In this document: one piece after another, positions 46,714-58,799 of the stretch | How positions within the stretch are numbered: position 1 is the first letter of the stretch | Layout: each line of letters starts with the position of its first letter | NCBI GenBank assembly: GCA_003255025.1 | Contig: QANY01013337.1 | Coordinates: 684,237-748,236, forward strand | DNA length: 64,000 nt | Direction: 5' to 3' | From: Datisca glomerata | Taxonomy: Eukaryota > Streptophyta > Magnoliopsida > Cucurbitales > Datiscaceae | Position numbers and translations under genes: made by a program | Notes under the pieces: model-generated | Told to the model about the DNA's origin: nothing | The model's input: only the letters and a program-made list of their open reading frames with translations | The model's database searches: none

Positions 46714-48967
46714 ATGAGTCATCCTGATGTATCTATAAAATGGAGTGAGACAAGTACACGACTGGGTTCATCCACATTAGCAAACTTGTTAAGTGAAAAT
46801 GTCATTGGTAAAAATTTTGATACTTACAAGAGGCCGAAGATACGCAACCGATGTTGGGTTCAATGTACGTAACGATGATAAACGTAAGAACAAAGATGGA
46901 GAAATTGTGTTGCGGAGATGGGTTTTCTCAAAAGAAGGAGTTTAAGAGAAAAATAAATGGGCACAGAGGACACCAAGTGAGAACCAAGAGGCTTGACAAG
47001 GTTAGATTGTCGTGCTTGTTTTAGGGTGAACTTAGATAAGAAGATGAAGAAATGGGTGGTAAAAATTTTTGAAGTTAGCACAACCATCCCATCGCCTCAC
47101 CACAGGATGTGCCCTTTCTTCGATCTAATAGAGCAATGAAATGAAGCGGACATGGCTATCAGGAAATAGGATTACATAATGTTGGTGTCAGTCTAAGCTA
47201 AGTATATGATTGCATGCTCGCCCAAGCTGGCGGTTATGAGAATGTGAGGTTCTTACTGTAAAATTGATTCAGAGGCAGCTATTTCTTTTTTTACTGCAAA
47301 ATTGGAGATGGATCTAGATTTGTATTGAAAATACAACATTGACACAGAAAATCGTCTGGAAAAATTGTTCTGGGCAGACTCGACATGCCAAGTTGACTAT
47401 CATTGTTTAGGTTGCATTCGATACTACCTACAAGATAAATGCATACAAGAAACCGCTTATGATTTCCTTGGTGTGAACAACTACAAGACTATGGTATTTG
47501 TTTATGCGTTATTGGTAAATGAGACCGTGGAAACCTATCAATGGGTATTGAGAACTTTCTTGGATGCCATGGAAAACAAGAAGTCACAATTGATCATTAC
47601 AAATGGCGATAAAGCGATGCGTAAAGCAATCAAAATGCTCCACCCTAATTGCAATCATCGGCTTTGTGCATGGCATCTCAAATGACATGCCCAATCAAAC
47701 GTGTGAAACCCAGATTTTCTACAGGACTTCAAGAGACTAATGTTTGACATCTTCAGTGAAGATGAGTTCGAATAGGAATGGAATTGTTTGATAGGTTCGT
47801 TCAACCTTAGTTAAAATAAATGGGTACAATGAATGTATGCCAAGTGTGAACGCTGGGCATAGGCCTTCCAACGTGGAAAATTCTTTGCGCTCATGAGAAC
47901 GACGCAACGATCTAAACTATTTGAATTCGTGCTACAATTTGATCGGGAGTTGGCACATATTCGCCACGAGGAGAGGTTGGACAACTTCAAGTTGACAAAT
48001 GAAATGCCTCTGCTTAAGACTCACTTGCGTGCGTTAGAGCAACATGCGGGAAAATGTGTTCACACACAAACTGTTTAAGCTATTGCGTAAGGAGATCACG
48101 GGTGAGGCATCGTTTACAGTTTGTTCTTTGACTCATGATAGGGAGGCTCATATTTAATCGAGTTTCGGGTGTTGAATGACTTATACATGGTGTCACGAGA
48201 CCAACAACTTGATACAGTAAAGTTTAGTTGTGGCAAGTTTGAATCAGTGGGGATACTGTGTCGTCATATGTTCAATGTTATGAAAGTTGAACATATGCAA
48301 GAGATCCCAAACACGTGCATACTAGACTGATGGCAGATCACTGTGAAAAGTAATATGCTACCAACCGAGTCAAGCCATTCTCATCTAGATACAGATGATA
48401 CAGTATTGTTTCAATACAATTCGATCTAACCAGCTACCAAAATATTTGCTCACTTTACGTCGAATTTAAGTGAATTGTCAACTTGAGCCAAAGTGGAGAT
48501 TTGGATGATGTGTACAAAATATGAGACCTTGTAGAATGATAAGGTCGCCAATGTACATGATGTTAAGTAGGAGGATGGTGTAGAGATTAAAAGAGACTCC
48601 GTTCAAGACCTAGGGCAGCCAAGGTGCCAGCTCGAGTAAAGCATGACCAACCACCCGTCGATGTGGCCATTATAAGACCATTGGACATACCAAACGAACA
48701 TGTCTAGAATTACCGAGCGATGTGCATGACATGATGTTTGACGATAATAATGATGATCCAGCACCATCTAACGTGCAAGGTGCACACGTGACATGGGTCT
48801 CCGGACAATGTGCGTCCCCATTCAATGTGCAAGGTGTGTACACATTCAATGTTCAAGATGCGTACCCATTCAATGGGCAAGGTGCCTACCCATTCAACCC
48901 ATCTATATACCCACCACCATTCAACACACGAGGTGGGTACCCTATGTACACACAAACATCCCAGTAG
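46714..48967 (+). pseudogene. FAR1/FHY3-related MULE transposase
   Basis: After a leader with a possible intron, ATG at 46714 gives MSHPDVSIKWSETSTRL. A FAR1-type DNA-binding domain follows across frameshifts: VGFNVRNDDKRKNKDGEIVL, RRWVFSKEG, then VRLSCLFRVNLDKKMKKWVV. The MULE transposase core is at about 47365-47685: FWADSTCQVDY, FLGVNNYKTMVFVYALLVNE, WVLRTFLDAMENKKSQLIIT, NGDKAMRKAIKMLHPNCNHR. A SWIM-type zinc finger lies at about 48230 (VKFSCGKFESVGILCRHMF), a CCHC knuckle at about 48665 (CGHYKTIGHTKRTC with the first Cys mutated to Trp), and a tail of FN-V-Q-G-Y-P repeats (48810-48910). Frameshifts and stops are many. Related proteins are either transposases or domesticated light-signalling factors; this one looks like the transposase. 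Confidence 0.8.
48820..48915 (+). repeat. 24-bp coding repeat in the FAR1-like tail
   Basis: The reading frame repeats an eight-residue unit, seen as FNVQGVYT, FNVQDAYP, FNGQGAYP and FNPS, from tandem 24-bp units (about 48820-48903). Such Gln/Tyr/Pro-rich tails are low-complexity and unlikely to fold. Confidence 0.8.
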
Positions 48968-49473
48968 AGGACCATCTCTCCTCTCCCGAGTGTTGCGCAA
49001 CTGCATCGGGAATCGGCTTTCGATAGACTCGGATAAGACTTGTTTGCCCTACCAAACCACAGCCCTAAGTAAGGTGTTAGATTAATAGTCAGATTATACA
49101 TGTTATATATATAGAAAATATGAAATACAATAAACAATAATACTTTTCGACATCTTTTAGATGTTCCAGTCATAGATGATTTCCTTACCAATAGCAGGTC
49201 AGTGAATGCACTGTCTGAAGCATCTAGCCGGATGCACATTTCATCATTTCACCTTTAAATAAAGGTGATGAAGAGCCTAACAACTCTTCTTCAACTCTTC
49301 TTCATGGGAGGGACTCATATCCTCATCAAAACCTCCTCATTTTTTATCTTCAATCGGGGTGACACATGGCTCATTGTCTTGCGCTCTAGACTTACCAATG
49401 TCCCGTGCCAAAACACTCGCCAAAGTTATGCACATCTGCTCTTGGACAACCATCATTTTTCTCTACACGACCA

Positions 49474-51012
49474 CTAATTGTGAAACTCCTCCCTCATGGA
49501 GCTGGACCCCACTTGAAGAGCCACCCACATAGAGCTAGACTCCATCTGAAATGCGATCACTTGTGCACTTAAAGCACCTAGTCCGATGACTTGCTCTTCA
49601 GGTAGACTTGCACACACGTCCTCACGAATATGCTTACGATCGCAGTCCTCCTGAACCTCACGATCGACCAAAATGACTTTCGCAATTGTATCGATCTACA
49701 TAATATAAATATATATATGAATTAGTAATAAATAATCAATGGTAATATAATCAACCAAATTTGTAATATTCTAAAATGCTTACCGCACAGCCTTTAGGCC
49801 AAACTTCTCCTCCCCTTGATTTTATAAAAATAATTCATTTTTGTAACGGCCCTATCCTTCCAGCTTAGCGGTGAGGGCTATTCAAGTCAACATAATTGGC
49901 AGCACATGCCAACTTCTCCAGATAAAATAGTTGCATCGAAATGAACTTATTAGAAAAAATACATATGTTATAATGTGAAAGTAATACCAATGTAAACTTA
50001 ATATATTACTTATATAAATAACAAGCATCCGATAATGCTATTGTGGTGGTTGTTTTGATACCTTGCGACACCATCCATAAAATCTTTAAAACAAGCAGAA
50101 GCCAAATTCTTCTGTTGGATAGTCGTAGGTGACTTCACAACGTGCAACCATGAATGACTGACGATTGATTTTGATCGAGAAGATAACAAAACCCCAACAA
50201 TGTACAACATAAAGGCTTGCCTCCAATCATTGCCGTCAGACTCCTTAATCAAGAATTTAGACAAGGAGTTCACCGGAATATCACCTTTGGCGTTCACCCA
50301 CTTTGACTTTAGATCTTTTATCTCATTCACATCACCATCGAATTTGATCTCCTGCCCACCGTCAAAGATGCCCAGTATAGAAGTCGCATCATTTGCGATG
50401 ACTTTGAATGTTGACCCATGGACATTCAACGTGTAGGTGACTGGATCGAAGCAACCTAATAGTTGCTGCAAGAAGTTCCTCTTCAGCATGCGGCATTTAA
50501 TATCCAACAATCCTCCAAATCCCATCTCCACGACTGCATTCCTTTTTCCCTAATCAAAATTTACAACAAGATCCACAAATTTCTCTGGTGTACAGCGTGT
50601 GAACAACTTATATTTAAAGGCAGGCCTTCTCGGATGACTAGAACCGAGTCGTTCCGCTCCGCTTTCAATGGCATAGATTTCATTTTCCTTCATCATACCA
50701 TTCCACTTTAAAGCTAGATGTTTTCGTGTTTTCATATCACAAACTCACTTAAATTACAATCAAAATTTATCAATTCCATGTTGTAATGTAATGTTTGTTT
50801 AAACATACTTACTTCATTACCACTAATTTTTTCACCTGCCGCCCTCATTTTAGCACATTCATTCACATTGTTTTAATTTTAAACAACCACATTAACATTA
50901 CAACAATTTATATGAAAATATGTAGCATTAAATTGATGATCTCATGAATTACTTACAAGTATACAAAGAAATCTTTTTGTGCATTCTTCGCATTCACATT
51001 TGTGTTAGCCAT
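49474..51012 (-). pseudogene. ULP1-associated-type transposon gene (N-terminal domain), opposing the FAR1-like gene
   Basis: Possible exon 1 is 51012-50957 (MANTNVNAKNAQKDFFVY, donor GTAAGT), exon 2 about 50880-50815 (NVNECAKMRAAGEKISGNE, donor GTAAGT), exon 3 from 50735 (KTRKHLALKWNG). The main domain (50531-50010) reads MGFGGLLDIKCRMLKRNFLQ, GCFDPVTYTLNVHGSTFKVI, SILGIFDGGQEI, FMLYIVGVLLSSRSKSIVS and FKDFMDGVARYQN. This pattern is that of the domain preceding ULP1 cysteine proteases in plant transposon-borne genes. No catalytic ULP1 His-Asp-Cys part is seen. A later coiled piece is at 49671-49474. A TAG interrupts exon 3 near 50550. Function is unknown; family assignment is by pattern only. 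Confidence 0.55.
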
Positions 51013-52300
51013 CTGAAATATATTTTAGTATAAAAAAATTTAGCCATATGACAATGTCTTCTTATCATGATTATTCACGATACTAATTTATAATGGATTG
51101 AGCATCATCTAGTAAGAATGGTAAGGTCTTATGTACCATTAAATTAATGGCACACCATTGTATTTTAAATAAAATAAGAAAAACTAGCTATTAGATTCTT
51201 TCATAAATGGAAAAGACTTGGAAACCAAACAACATAACTAATAAGGTAGAAATAAAGAATTAAATTAATAAAAGTGAGATGCATCACATAAAAGTGAGCG
51301 GAAAAGATCATGCACATAAAGGATGAGTAATTATTAAATCCCATTCTCAATAATAAAAAAAAAATATTCAGCACCAACTATCCAGATTACAACCAAACAT
51401 TACCTTGTAAACCAAAAAACTAAAGATTGTGTAACATATTAGATGACATGAAACCATAATAGTGTTAAGATCTTCATGAGAAAAATTCTAAGGAAACTTG
51501 TTCAATGCTAACAAAGTCCCCACTCTCTAAATCCAATTGGAGTCAAGGTTATCAATCATTAAAACGCGTAAGTCTTGACATATCTGGAAAAAAAATAGAA
51601 GAAAACATTGATATTGATATCAAATTTATTATGCAGAAGCTACACTTAATGCCCATGCTAGACAAATAAATATGTTTGTATCTAATGCACCAATAACATT
51701 GACTATATGTCCATTTTACTACATCGCGTGAGAGTGAGAAAGAGAAGGGATTTTAGAGAGAGAAAGAGAGGTCTTGAGAAAATAGTGAAAAAGAGAAAGA
51801 ATGAGAGTTTTCATTTCTATTCATCTTCCATCTTCTCCTTTTCTTTTTATTAAGGTAGTTCAAATCTCTTGCATTTTAGCTTACAAGATATCTTATTCAT
51901 TCTTATTAATCATCTTTCTTCTTCATACTCATGTATTTGATATTTCTTTGTTTCATTTTCTATATATAAGTTTGTTTGCTCATTCTTTATCATTTCTCCT
52001 ACTCTTAATCTTAAGTTTTATTTTCATGTATTGTTTATTTCTCTACAAGTTTTATAATGAGATTTTTTTGTCATCAACTCAATCAATGAGAATAATGATA
52101 AAGCTTTTGAGGGGTGTAAAATTAACTCAATGTGAATCAACCCTTTAATGGGTTGAAAGTGTACATTTTATGAAAAGATCTCCTATGATAATTTTGCATA
52201 CATAAAAATGCATAAAATAGAGAGTAAAACCTCTATACAAGATTATGTAAATATTTAAGCTTTGATTTTTTTTATGTTCTTACAAGTTTTCTCTTCTTTT
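51013..52300. other. Gene-free region right of the ULP-type gene
   Basis: AT-rich DNA with a purine-rich stretch (51728-51803, GAGAGAAAG words) and a following pyrimidine-rich, low-complexity open frame (51801-52148) that is not a credible protein. It may hold a MULE terminus or the start of the next LTR, but I could not identify either. Confidence 0.45.
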
Positions 52301-52309
52301 CTTTTTAAT

Positions 52310-52640
52310 TTTTGACCATCATTTTTGTGACACTTGTTTGAACTAGTTACCATCCATGAACATTCCTAGCAATGAAGGAAGAAAGAAAAAATGGTATATT
52401 TGTATCCCAAACAAAAATTATTTTATTTTGAAAGTTTTATTGATTTTTTAGTGACACTTGTTTAAACTAATTACCATCCATGATCATTCCTAGTAATGAA
52501 GGAAGAGAGAAAAAATGGTAATTAGTGAACTAAGTAGTCCAAAATAAAAAATGGTATATTTATATACCAAACAAATTTTTTTTAGTGACGTTTGTTTAAA
52601 TTAGTTACCATACATGATTATTTTTTTACTATTTGATTAG
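52310..52640. repeat. Three-copy degenerate tandem repeat (~135-bp unit)
   Basis: The block GTGACACTTGTTTGAACTAG plus TTACCATCCATGA recurs at about 52329, 52451 and 52586. Copies 1 and 2 share AATGAAGGAAGA(A/G)AGAAAAA and a TGGTATATTT-ACCAAACAAA part. Confidence 0.75.
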
Positions 52641-53330
52641 CATTGGGTGAACAAATGAAAAATGTTAATTAATAGATTATGTAGTAAAAAAATAGCATGC
52701 TCATGCCAATTATGTATGAAATTAAGCATTTTTTATAGATTATTTTATTTTACACATAAAAAATTTAATATTAATTTATTTACTAAATAATTATATATAC
52801 ATATATGTCTTTAAAGAAACAAACAAAAATTAAAAAAAAGGACAGGGTGACATCACTCTCTGTAAAAACAATTCTTTTTTTTCCTGTATTTATTTTTAGT
52901 TTTTTTTGTTGTTCGCATTTATTTTATATTTTTTTATATTTTTTTGTGTTTGTTTATTTTTCTATTTTTTTAGTATATATTATTGTTTTGTTTTAATTTA
53001 TTTTTATATGTCATTTTAATTATTTCACGTCTTGTTTCATTATTTTCACTTTACATTATTTTTTAATTTATCATACATATTTGTCATCTCTAACATTCAT
53101 TTCCATTATTCTTTCATTTTCTTTATAGTTGTTATCTCTTCTTATTTATTTATGTATTATTGTTATATGTCACGGTTGTATGTGATTATTATTTCATTCT
53201 TTTATCATCAGAATTGACGCTCGTAAATTAAAACCATAACAATCTGATTTAAATTTTGTTAATTTCTTTATTTAGTTTTCACTAAAAAAATCTGATGACA
53301 GATTTTAGAATTTTTGGGATAACAAATTTT
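52640..53330. other. Low-complexity T-rich region
   Basis: Long T-rich runs give Phe/Tyr/Ile-rich translations at 52805-52996 and 53032-53217 that I do not accept as genes. Probably the left part of the LTR that ends at 53778. Confidence 0.5.
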
Positions 53331-53339
53331 TCGAACTAC

Positions 53340-53778
53340 CGAGGTGAGGAATTATTTTAGGATACCGAGAGTAACTCCAATACCCCTTTGATTTAAAGAA
53401 AAAATAAAATAAAAATAATTTTTTAATGGTCATTGTACCACCCGTTGAAGGTCATTTATTTGCTCATTTTTATGATGCAAAGTGTATCAAATGGTACATT
53501 CAAAATTGAATTTCTATAACAATATTTTAAAAACATAATTTGGATAGTATTTGATTATATTTGGTAACCATATTTCATAATGGGCGTTGTAGGGTGCTAA
53601 TACTTTCCCCACACGCAAATGACACCCGAACTAACTTTAAATTTTCGCAGACCAAAATATTTGATTTTAAAATTAGGTGACCAATCACGCCCTAAAATGA
53701 TTGGTGGCGACTCCGAATATCTTTTTTTTCAAAAATGATTTTTCAATCGCCGCTCTGCGTCGCATGCACGTTGCGACA
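53340..53778 (+). repeat. Tat/Ogre 5' LTR, right part
   Basis: Contains GGGCGTTGTAGGGTGCTAAT and ACTTTCCCCACACGC (about 53582-53618), close to a block common to Tat/Ogre LTRs, and TGGTGGCGACTCCGAATATC. It ends CGTTGCGACA at 53778. LTR start not determined. Confidence 0.7.
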
Positions 53779-53781
53779 GCT

Positions 53782-53799
53782 TGGCGACTCCACCGGGGA
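53782..53799 (+). other. Tat/Ogre primer binding site
   Basis: TGGCGACTCCACCGGGGA begins three bases after the LTR end and matches the TGGCGACTCC(A/G)CTGGGGA primer type of Ogre/Tat elements at nearly all positions. About 640 bp of untranslated leader follow. Confidence 0.82.
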
Positions 53800-54437
53800 A
53801 AAACAATTGGTCTAACCATTTTTAGACCAATAGAGAGTCAAGCCAAAATTTCATCATATGCTATCCTTTTGTGTGGTTCTTTGTTTATTTATTTGATTCA
53901 TTATTTTTTTTTCTAATTCGTGCATGTAGTTGTACATAAGTCCTTTTTTTACAAAGCATATTTCTTTACATAATTTCTAATTTCACACATATACACTAGC
54001 CCTGTACCCGGGCTTTCCCTTTAGGATTAGCAAGAATGAGTAGTGGAATGTCTTCGTGGAACTACAGTTCTCGTGCAGGCTCACAAAAGTTCTCACTTAG
54101 GTCAACCCTTTTGGGATACCGTTTGGGGGCCATGTTACTCCATTCAGATAATAGTGAGGACAACCTGAGAGCTTATTAAGAGATTTGAGAGCCCAACCAC
54201 ACATGCATTTTGTTCTTAGAGCCCATCTCATGACCAATGTATGATAGAAATAGAGATTATGCTTAATTATGATATCTGATTAATTTTGTTCATGTATATA
54301 TGTCCTACGCTCTTTAAACATTTCTTTTCTTTTCCATTGTTTCACTTCTGACTTCATCTTTCCTTTTTTCATACATGCATCATGTTGCGTAATAAGGATT
54401 ATAGAGAAGTATTCAATTCATTCATATTTTAGAGACC

Positions 54438-56575
54438 ATGACTTCTAATCCAAGTGTGATAGAAGATCAAGTTACAATAGCCCAATGGTCAGAGGACACG
54501 CAGAAATAAAAAGAAGATTGTCTGAAAAAAGAGGATGTCGTTCTTCTACCATCAATCACTAAGATAGAGTTCTCACACACTGACTTGGAGAGGTTGAAGA
54601 AGATATGGGAGGATTTTTCACCGAAGCATAAAAATTTCAGCAAATATGGTCGCATCGCTTATTTTTTTGTATACTACAGTCAACACTCATGTTCTTAAGG
54701 CTTTAATGAATTTCTGGGATCCTCTGTATAGATGTTTCACCTTTGGAACAATTGATCTTACTACTACAATTTAAGAATATCAAGCCCGACTGAACGTCCC
54801 CCTGCAAAGCACGGATAAAGTTTATAATTATGACAAAAGGCTCACATTGAAGAGAGCTTTATCCAAGCTCTTAGGTACTGTCCATACATCTTAGATTGAG
54901 AAAAGGTTGAAAGTTAAAGGGGGGAATGAGTGTGTGCCGCTGGATTACCTCTTAAATCTTGCCCAAAATATCTTAAAGGAAGATAAAGGTATGGCTCTTT
55001 ATGCTCTGTGTATATATAGCACCGTGTTATTTCTAAAAATTCAAGGTTATGTGGATGATAAAGTGATAAAAATGTTCCTGCAAGTTGAACATGATGTTAA
55101 CCCTGTTATCTCAATTATAGCTGAGACTTTTCGTTCCTTAAATCACATACAAGTGCTTTGAAAAGGGAAGTTCATTGGCTCTCCATCTCTTTTGTGTATT
55201 TGGATCCTTAGCCATCTAAGATGTCCATCAGATTTCAAATGTCCTCAAGTTAAGTTTTCAAGTCCATGGATGAAGACGAGAATCCCCATTTCAGAATTTG
55301 GAATGGTCAAATGGAATCCGTAGTTTTTCACAAAAGGGGTGTGACCCTCATACATATCAAAGTTTAAGATGAGGATGTTATCTGAAAAGCCCAATGGATG
55401 CTGTTGACATTGATGATCTACAAATGTGGCGACTATCGATGGGTCCCACTCCCAGGACCATGGGGTTGTACTAGCTATGCTTTGCTAATGGTGCTCCGTC
55501 AACTATACATGAGACAGTTTATCCTTGCCACGCACGCATTAAAGGACATTGAGATCAATTATGATTCTCAAGATATTGAACAAAAATTACAGCAGCTAAT
55601 TGGAGCTTAGAAAATAACGAGAATGGTGCGAAATGAGAAGAATCACATGAATTGCACAAAGGAGTATGAAACGTGGCTTGAGAGCAGAGGAAAAGAAACT
55701 ATTGCCTTACCAGTTGAGGATTTACAAAACACAAGTTACTAGAAGCTTATCAGGAGATTGTTAAAAATGAGGAGCGAGATAAGTTATATGAGGAATGTCA
55801 AAAGAATTTAAATCTCTTGGAAGAAAACAAACGTCTAACAGTCGAGATGAATTTGTCTGGCAAGCACAGAATCGAAGCGGGAAAATAACTTAGAGACTTG
55901 AGAAACAAGGCTGAGGATCAAGAATATCTGAAGCGGAAAACTTAGAGTTGGGAACTGACACTCGCAAGATGAACAACAAAATTAGAAGGATGGCAGAGGA
56001 CAATGAGAATTTGCGAGTGGTAATCTATGAACAAGAAGACCGAATCATGAAACTAGAAAGGAAAAATAAACTTGTACAAGAGGTTTTAGAAAAGGTTAAT
56101 GGGGCTGTCGATAAGAAGAATGCGTTCATCATCGAGTTAGAAAAATAATATGACTCATTACGACGAATTGCTGATGATTTACAACTTGATTTAGAAAATT
56201 AAAAAGTTAGGAAGACTGAGTCACCAAATGATAGTGAAGAACTATTGAAAGACATTGCAAGCCTTGAGCACCAAGTTAGAGCGTATCAGAACGTGGCAGA
56301 GAAATTGGCAAGAAATAATGATGCTAATGTCGACGCACTGAGATATGATTACCAATTACTGCAACAAGAGCACGACTTGATTCGACAATGATCAAGGCAG
56401 GCTATAGAATGGCTTAAAGGCGTGGCTGTGAAAGCGAGCAATTTGGCGGAACAAGCATCATTTTTGAAAAAAAAAAAGTGTTTTGCCCAAACATCCTAAT
56501 GGGAAGAACTTGTCTAAGTTCTTGGAAGAAATCAACAGAGATTTGGGTCATTTTGGTCATTTTGTATAAACTCAT
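54438..56575 (+). pseudogene. Tat/Ogre ORF1 (DUF7745-like domain plus coiled coil)
   Basis: Start MTSNPSVIEDQVTIAQWSED (ATG at 54438). The DUF7745-type domain includes KIWEDFSPKHKNF, NFWDPLYRCFTF and, in 54907-55161, VPLDYLLNLAQNIL, ALCIYSTVLFLKIQGYVDD and NPVISIIAETFRSLNHIQ. About 55740-56470 encodes a long heptad-rich coiled coil (MAEDNENLRVVIYEQEDRIM, LERKNKLVQEVLEKVNGAVD). Frameshifts and stops interrupt it. The role of this ORF in the element is not established. Confidence 0.78.
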
Positions 56576-56850
56576 ATTGCGGAGTAGTGTAGTTTGACTT
56601 CTATATACTCAAATGTAGTGGATGGCTCTACTAATTGAATGAAATTGAGTACTTTTGGAATTTCACTTTGCGCAATATCATTTCTCATGCATAAATTTAC
56701 TTTCATTATTATAATTGTTATTATTATTTATTCTTCTTCATTAGCAAAATCTACCATTTCATTGTTTTATATTTATTTTATTAAGAAAACTTTTCAAAGA
56801 TAGCCTGTCAATTCCGACATCCTTATCGAACACGAGCTCAAGTTAGGGTC

Positions 56851-58760
56851 ATGGACGAGCAAGAAATAGAGCAATTGAGAGAGGAAATGAAAGAAGAATT
56901 AGGGAGCTGGAAGAGTAAATGGCAAGAGTCCTGGAACTCCTCACCGCGAGTAAGGGAAAAGTCTGTCTTGAAAATCCGCAAGGGGCTCAATCATCACAAA
57001 ATCAACTGCCAAACGATACTCCACCTTACCCACCTAGGTTCACTCCAACTTATCAACGTCATCAGACCGACCACTTCCAGCATGCTTCACCACTAGTATA
57101 TATCCAGCACTATCCATTTCCAAGTGTTCAGGAAATTATAAAGATAGGGAAAAGTGGGTACAACCCATCCACAATGGCACCTGGCTTTCACCCCACAAGG
57201 CGAACTCGCTAATGAGCCAATCATCATACCTGATGTTGATGACCCAAAGGGGCAGAGGCCTGTTACTAAACCAAGTGAAGACCCGTTGTCGAAAGACAAA
57301 CTGGACTTTTTAGAGGAAAGATTGTGCGCCATTGAGGAGCCAGATGTATATGGAACCATTGATGCCACCCAATTATTTTTTGTCCCAGATGTTACCTTCC
57401 CACACAAATTCAAACTATATGAGTTTGAAAAATATGATGGTAGTACATGCCCGAGAAGTCACCTTATTATACTGCAGAAAGATGGTTGTTTATGCAAATA
57501 ATGATAAGCTGCTGATTCATTTCTTTTAAGATAGCTTGACTGGGGCTGCATCTCGCTGGTATATTCAATTGGATAACCGACATATTCTTAGGTGGAAATA
57601 TTTAGCTGATTTTTTCTTAAGACAATACAAGTACAACATAGACATGACTTCTGATCGTCTGGATCTATAGAGGATGGAGAAAAAGCCTACTGAAGGCTTT
57701 AAAGAATTTGCGCAAAGGTGGAGGGATTTAGCTGCTCAAGCACACCCCTCATTGCCAGAAAAGGAGATGGCTGCAGTGTTTATCAACACTTTGAGATTTT
57801 CATTCTACGATAGGATGATTGGAAACGCTTCAAATAACTTCTCGGACATCATAGTGATTGGTGAAAGGATTGAATATAGGGTAAAGAATGGAAGAATTTT
57901 GGAAGTCGTATCTGATACATCATCTGTAAAAAAGAGCCACCGAAGGGGATGTACAGAAGATCAATTTTGGGTACCCATCACAAGTTGTAAACCCGAGGCC
58001 GGGATTTCCAAAGTATAGTGAAGGGCCCAAATCTATGACATCATATGTGGCAAATACCTCACGAATTCCGTACAATTATTACTCTCAACAATCAGCATTT
58101 CAAGACAACCAGAGACTAGGTTTCAGACCATCAACTCACCAGTAAATTGTTGGTCAGGCTGATCAGCCTCTGAGGAGAAATAGAAATAATCAATGTTTTG
58201 TCCAATATGATCCAATCCCCATGTCATATACAAAACTCTAACCTCAATTGATATAGAATAATCAATGGTGCCAATTCCTTATGAACCTCTACAGCCACCA
58301 TACCCAAGGTGGTATGATCCGACTGCTCGCTGTGATTATCATGCTGGGGTAGTGGGACATTCGACTGAGAATTGCACGGCTTTAAAAGGTAGAGTACAAG
58401 CATTGATCAAGGCTGGATGGTTGAATTTCAAAAAGGCTAATAGGAATCCAGATATCAATTCCAACCCTCTACCAAATCATGGGAATAGTGCCGTAAATGC
58501 AATTGAGGAATATTTTTCATATGGAAAGAGGGACGTGGAAGATGTGAGCACGTCAATGGAAATACTTTTCCATCTTCTTTCGAGAGCAGGGTACATCTAC
58601 CAACACACTCAGAGGATGAAGGCGTTTCTAAGAAGCATATGCATGACTTTGATTATTTGTTTCATAAGAATGTGTCGGGGCATACAATTGAGGAATGTGC
58701 TGATTTTAAAATGGAAGTGCAAAAGTTGTTGGATGCAAAGATACTTACAATAAGTCATAA
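56851..58760 (+). pseudogene. Tat/Ogre gag with zinc knuckle
   Basis: Begins MDEQEIEQLREEMKEE, then a Pro-rich stretch (PPYPPRFTPTYQRH). The capsid part reads LEERLCAIEEPDVYG, FPHKFKLYEFEKYDGSTCPR, DSLTGAASRWYIQLD, MEKKPTEGFKEFAQRWRDLA and FINTLRFSFYDRMIGNASNN. About 58335-58400 encodes CDYHAGVVGHSTENCTALK, a knuckle-like C-x2-H-x4-H-x4-C motif usual for this lineage. Frame changes near 56915, 57470 and 58600 mark it as defective. Confidence 0.85.
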
Positions 58761-58799
58761 GGAGAAAGGGAATACTAGGAAAATGACTTTTTAGTCCTC

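Noticed and set aside
48710..49085. Several overlapping frames with Cys/His or Trp/Val repeats on both strands
   Set aside because: All derive from the 24-bp repeat of the FAR1-like tail read in other frames.
51801..53217. Phe/Leu/Ile-rich frames that look like membrane proteins
   Set aside because: T-rich low-complexity DNA gives such translations by composition alone; no family motif or codon structure.
53782..53799. tRNA-like sequences at the retrotransposon primer sites (also 4402-4413, 36544-36561, 41308-41327)
   Set aside because: Only the 12-20 bases complementary to tRNA 3' ends are present; no cloverleaf. I found no tRNA or rRNA gene in the window.
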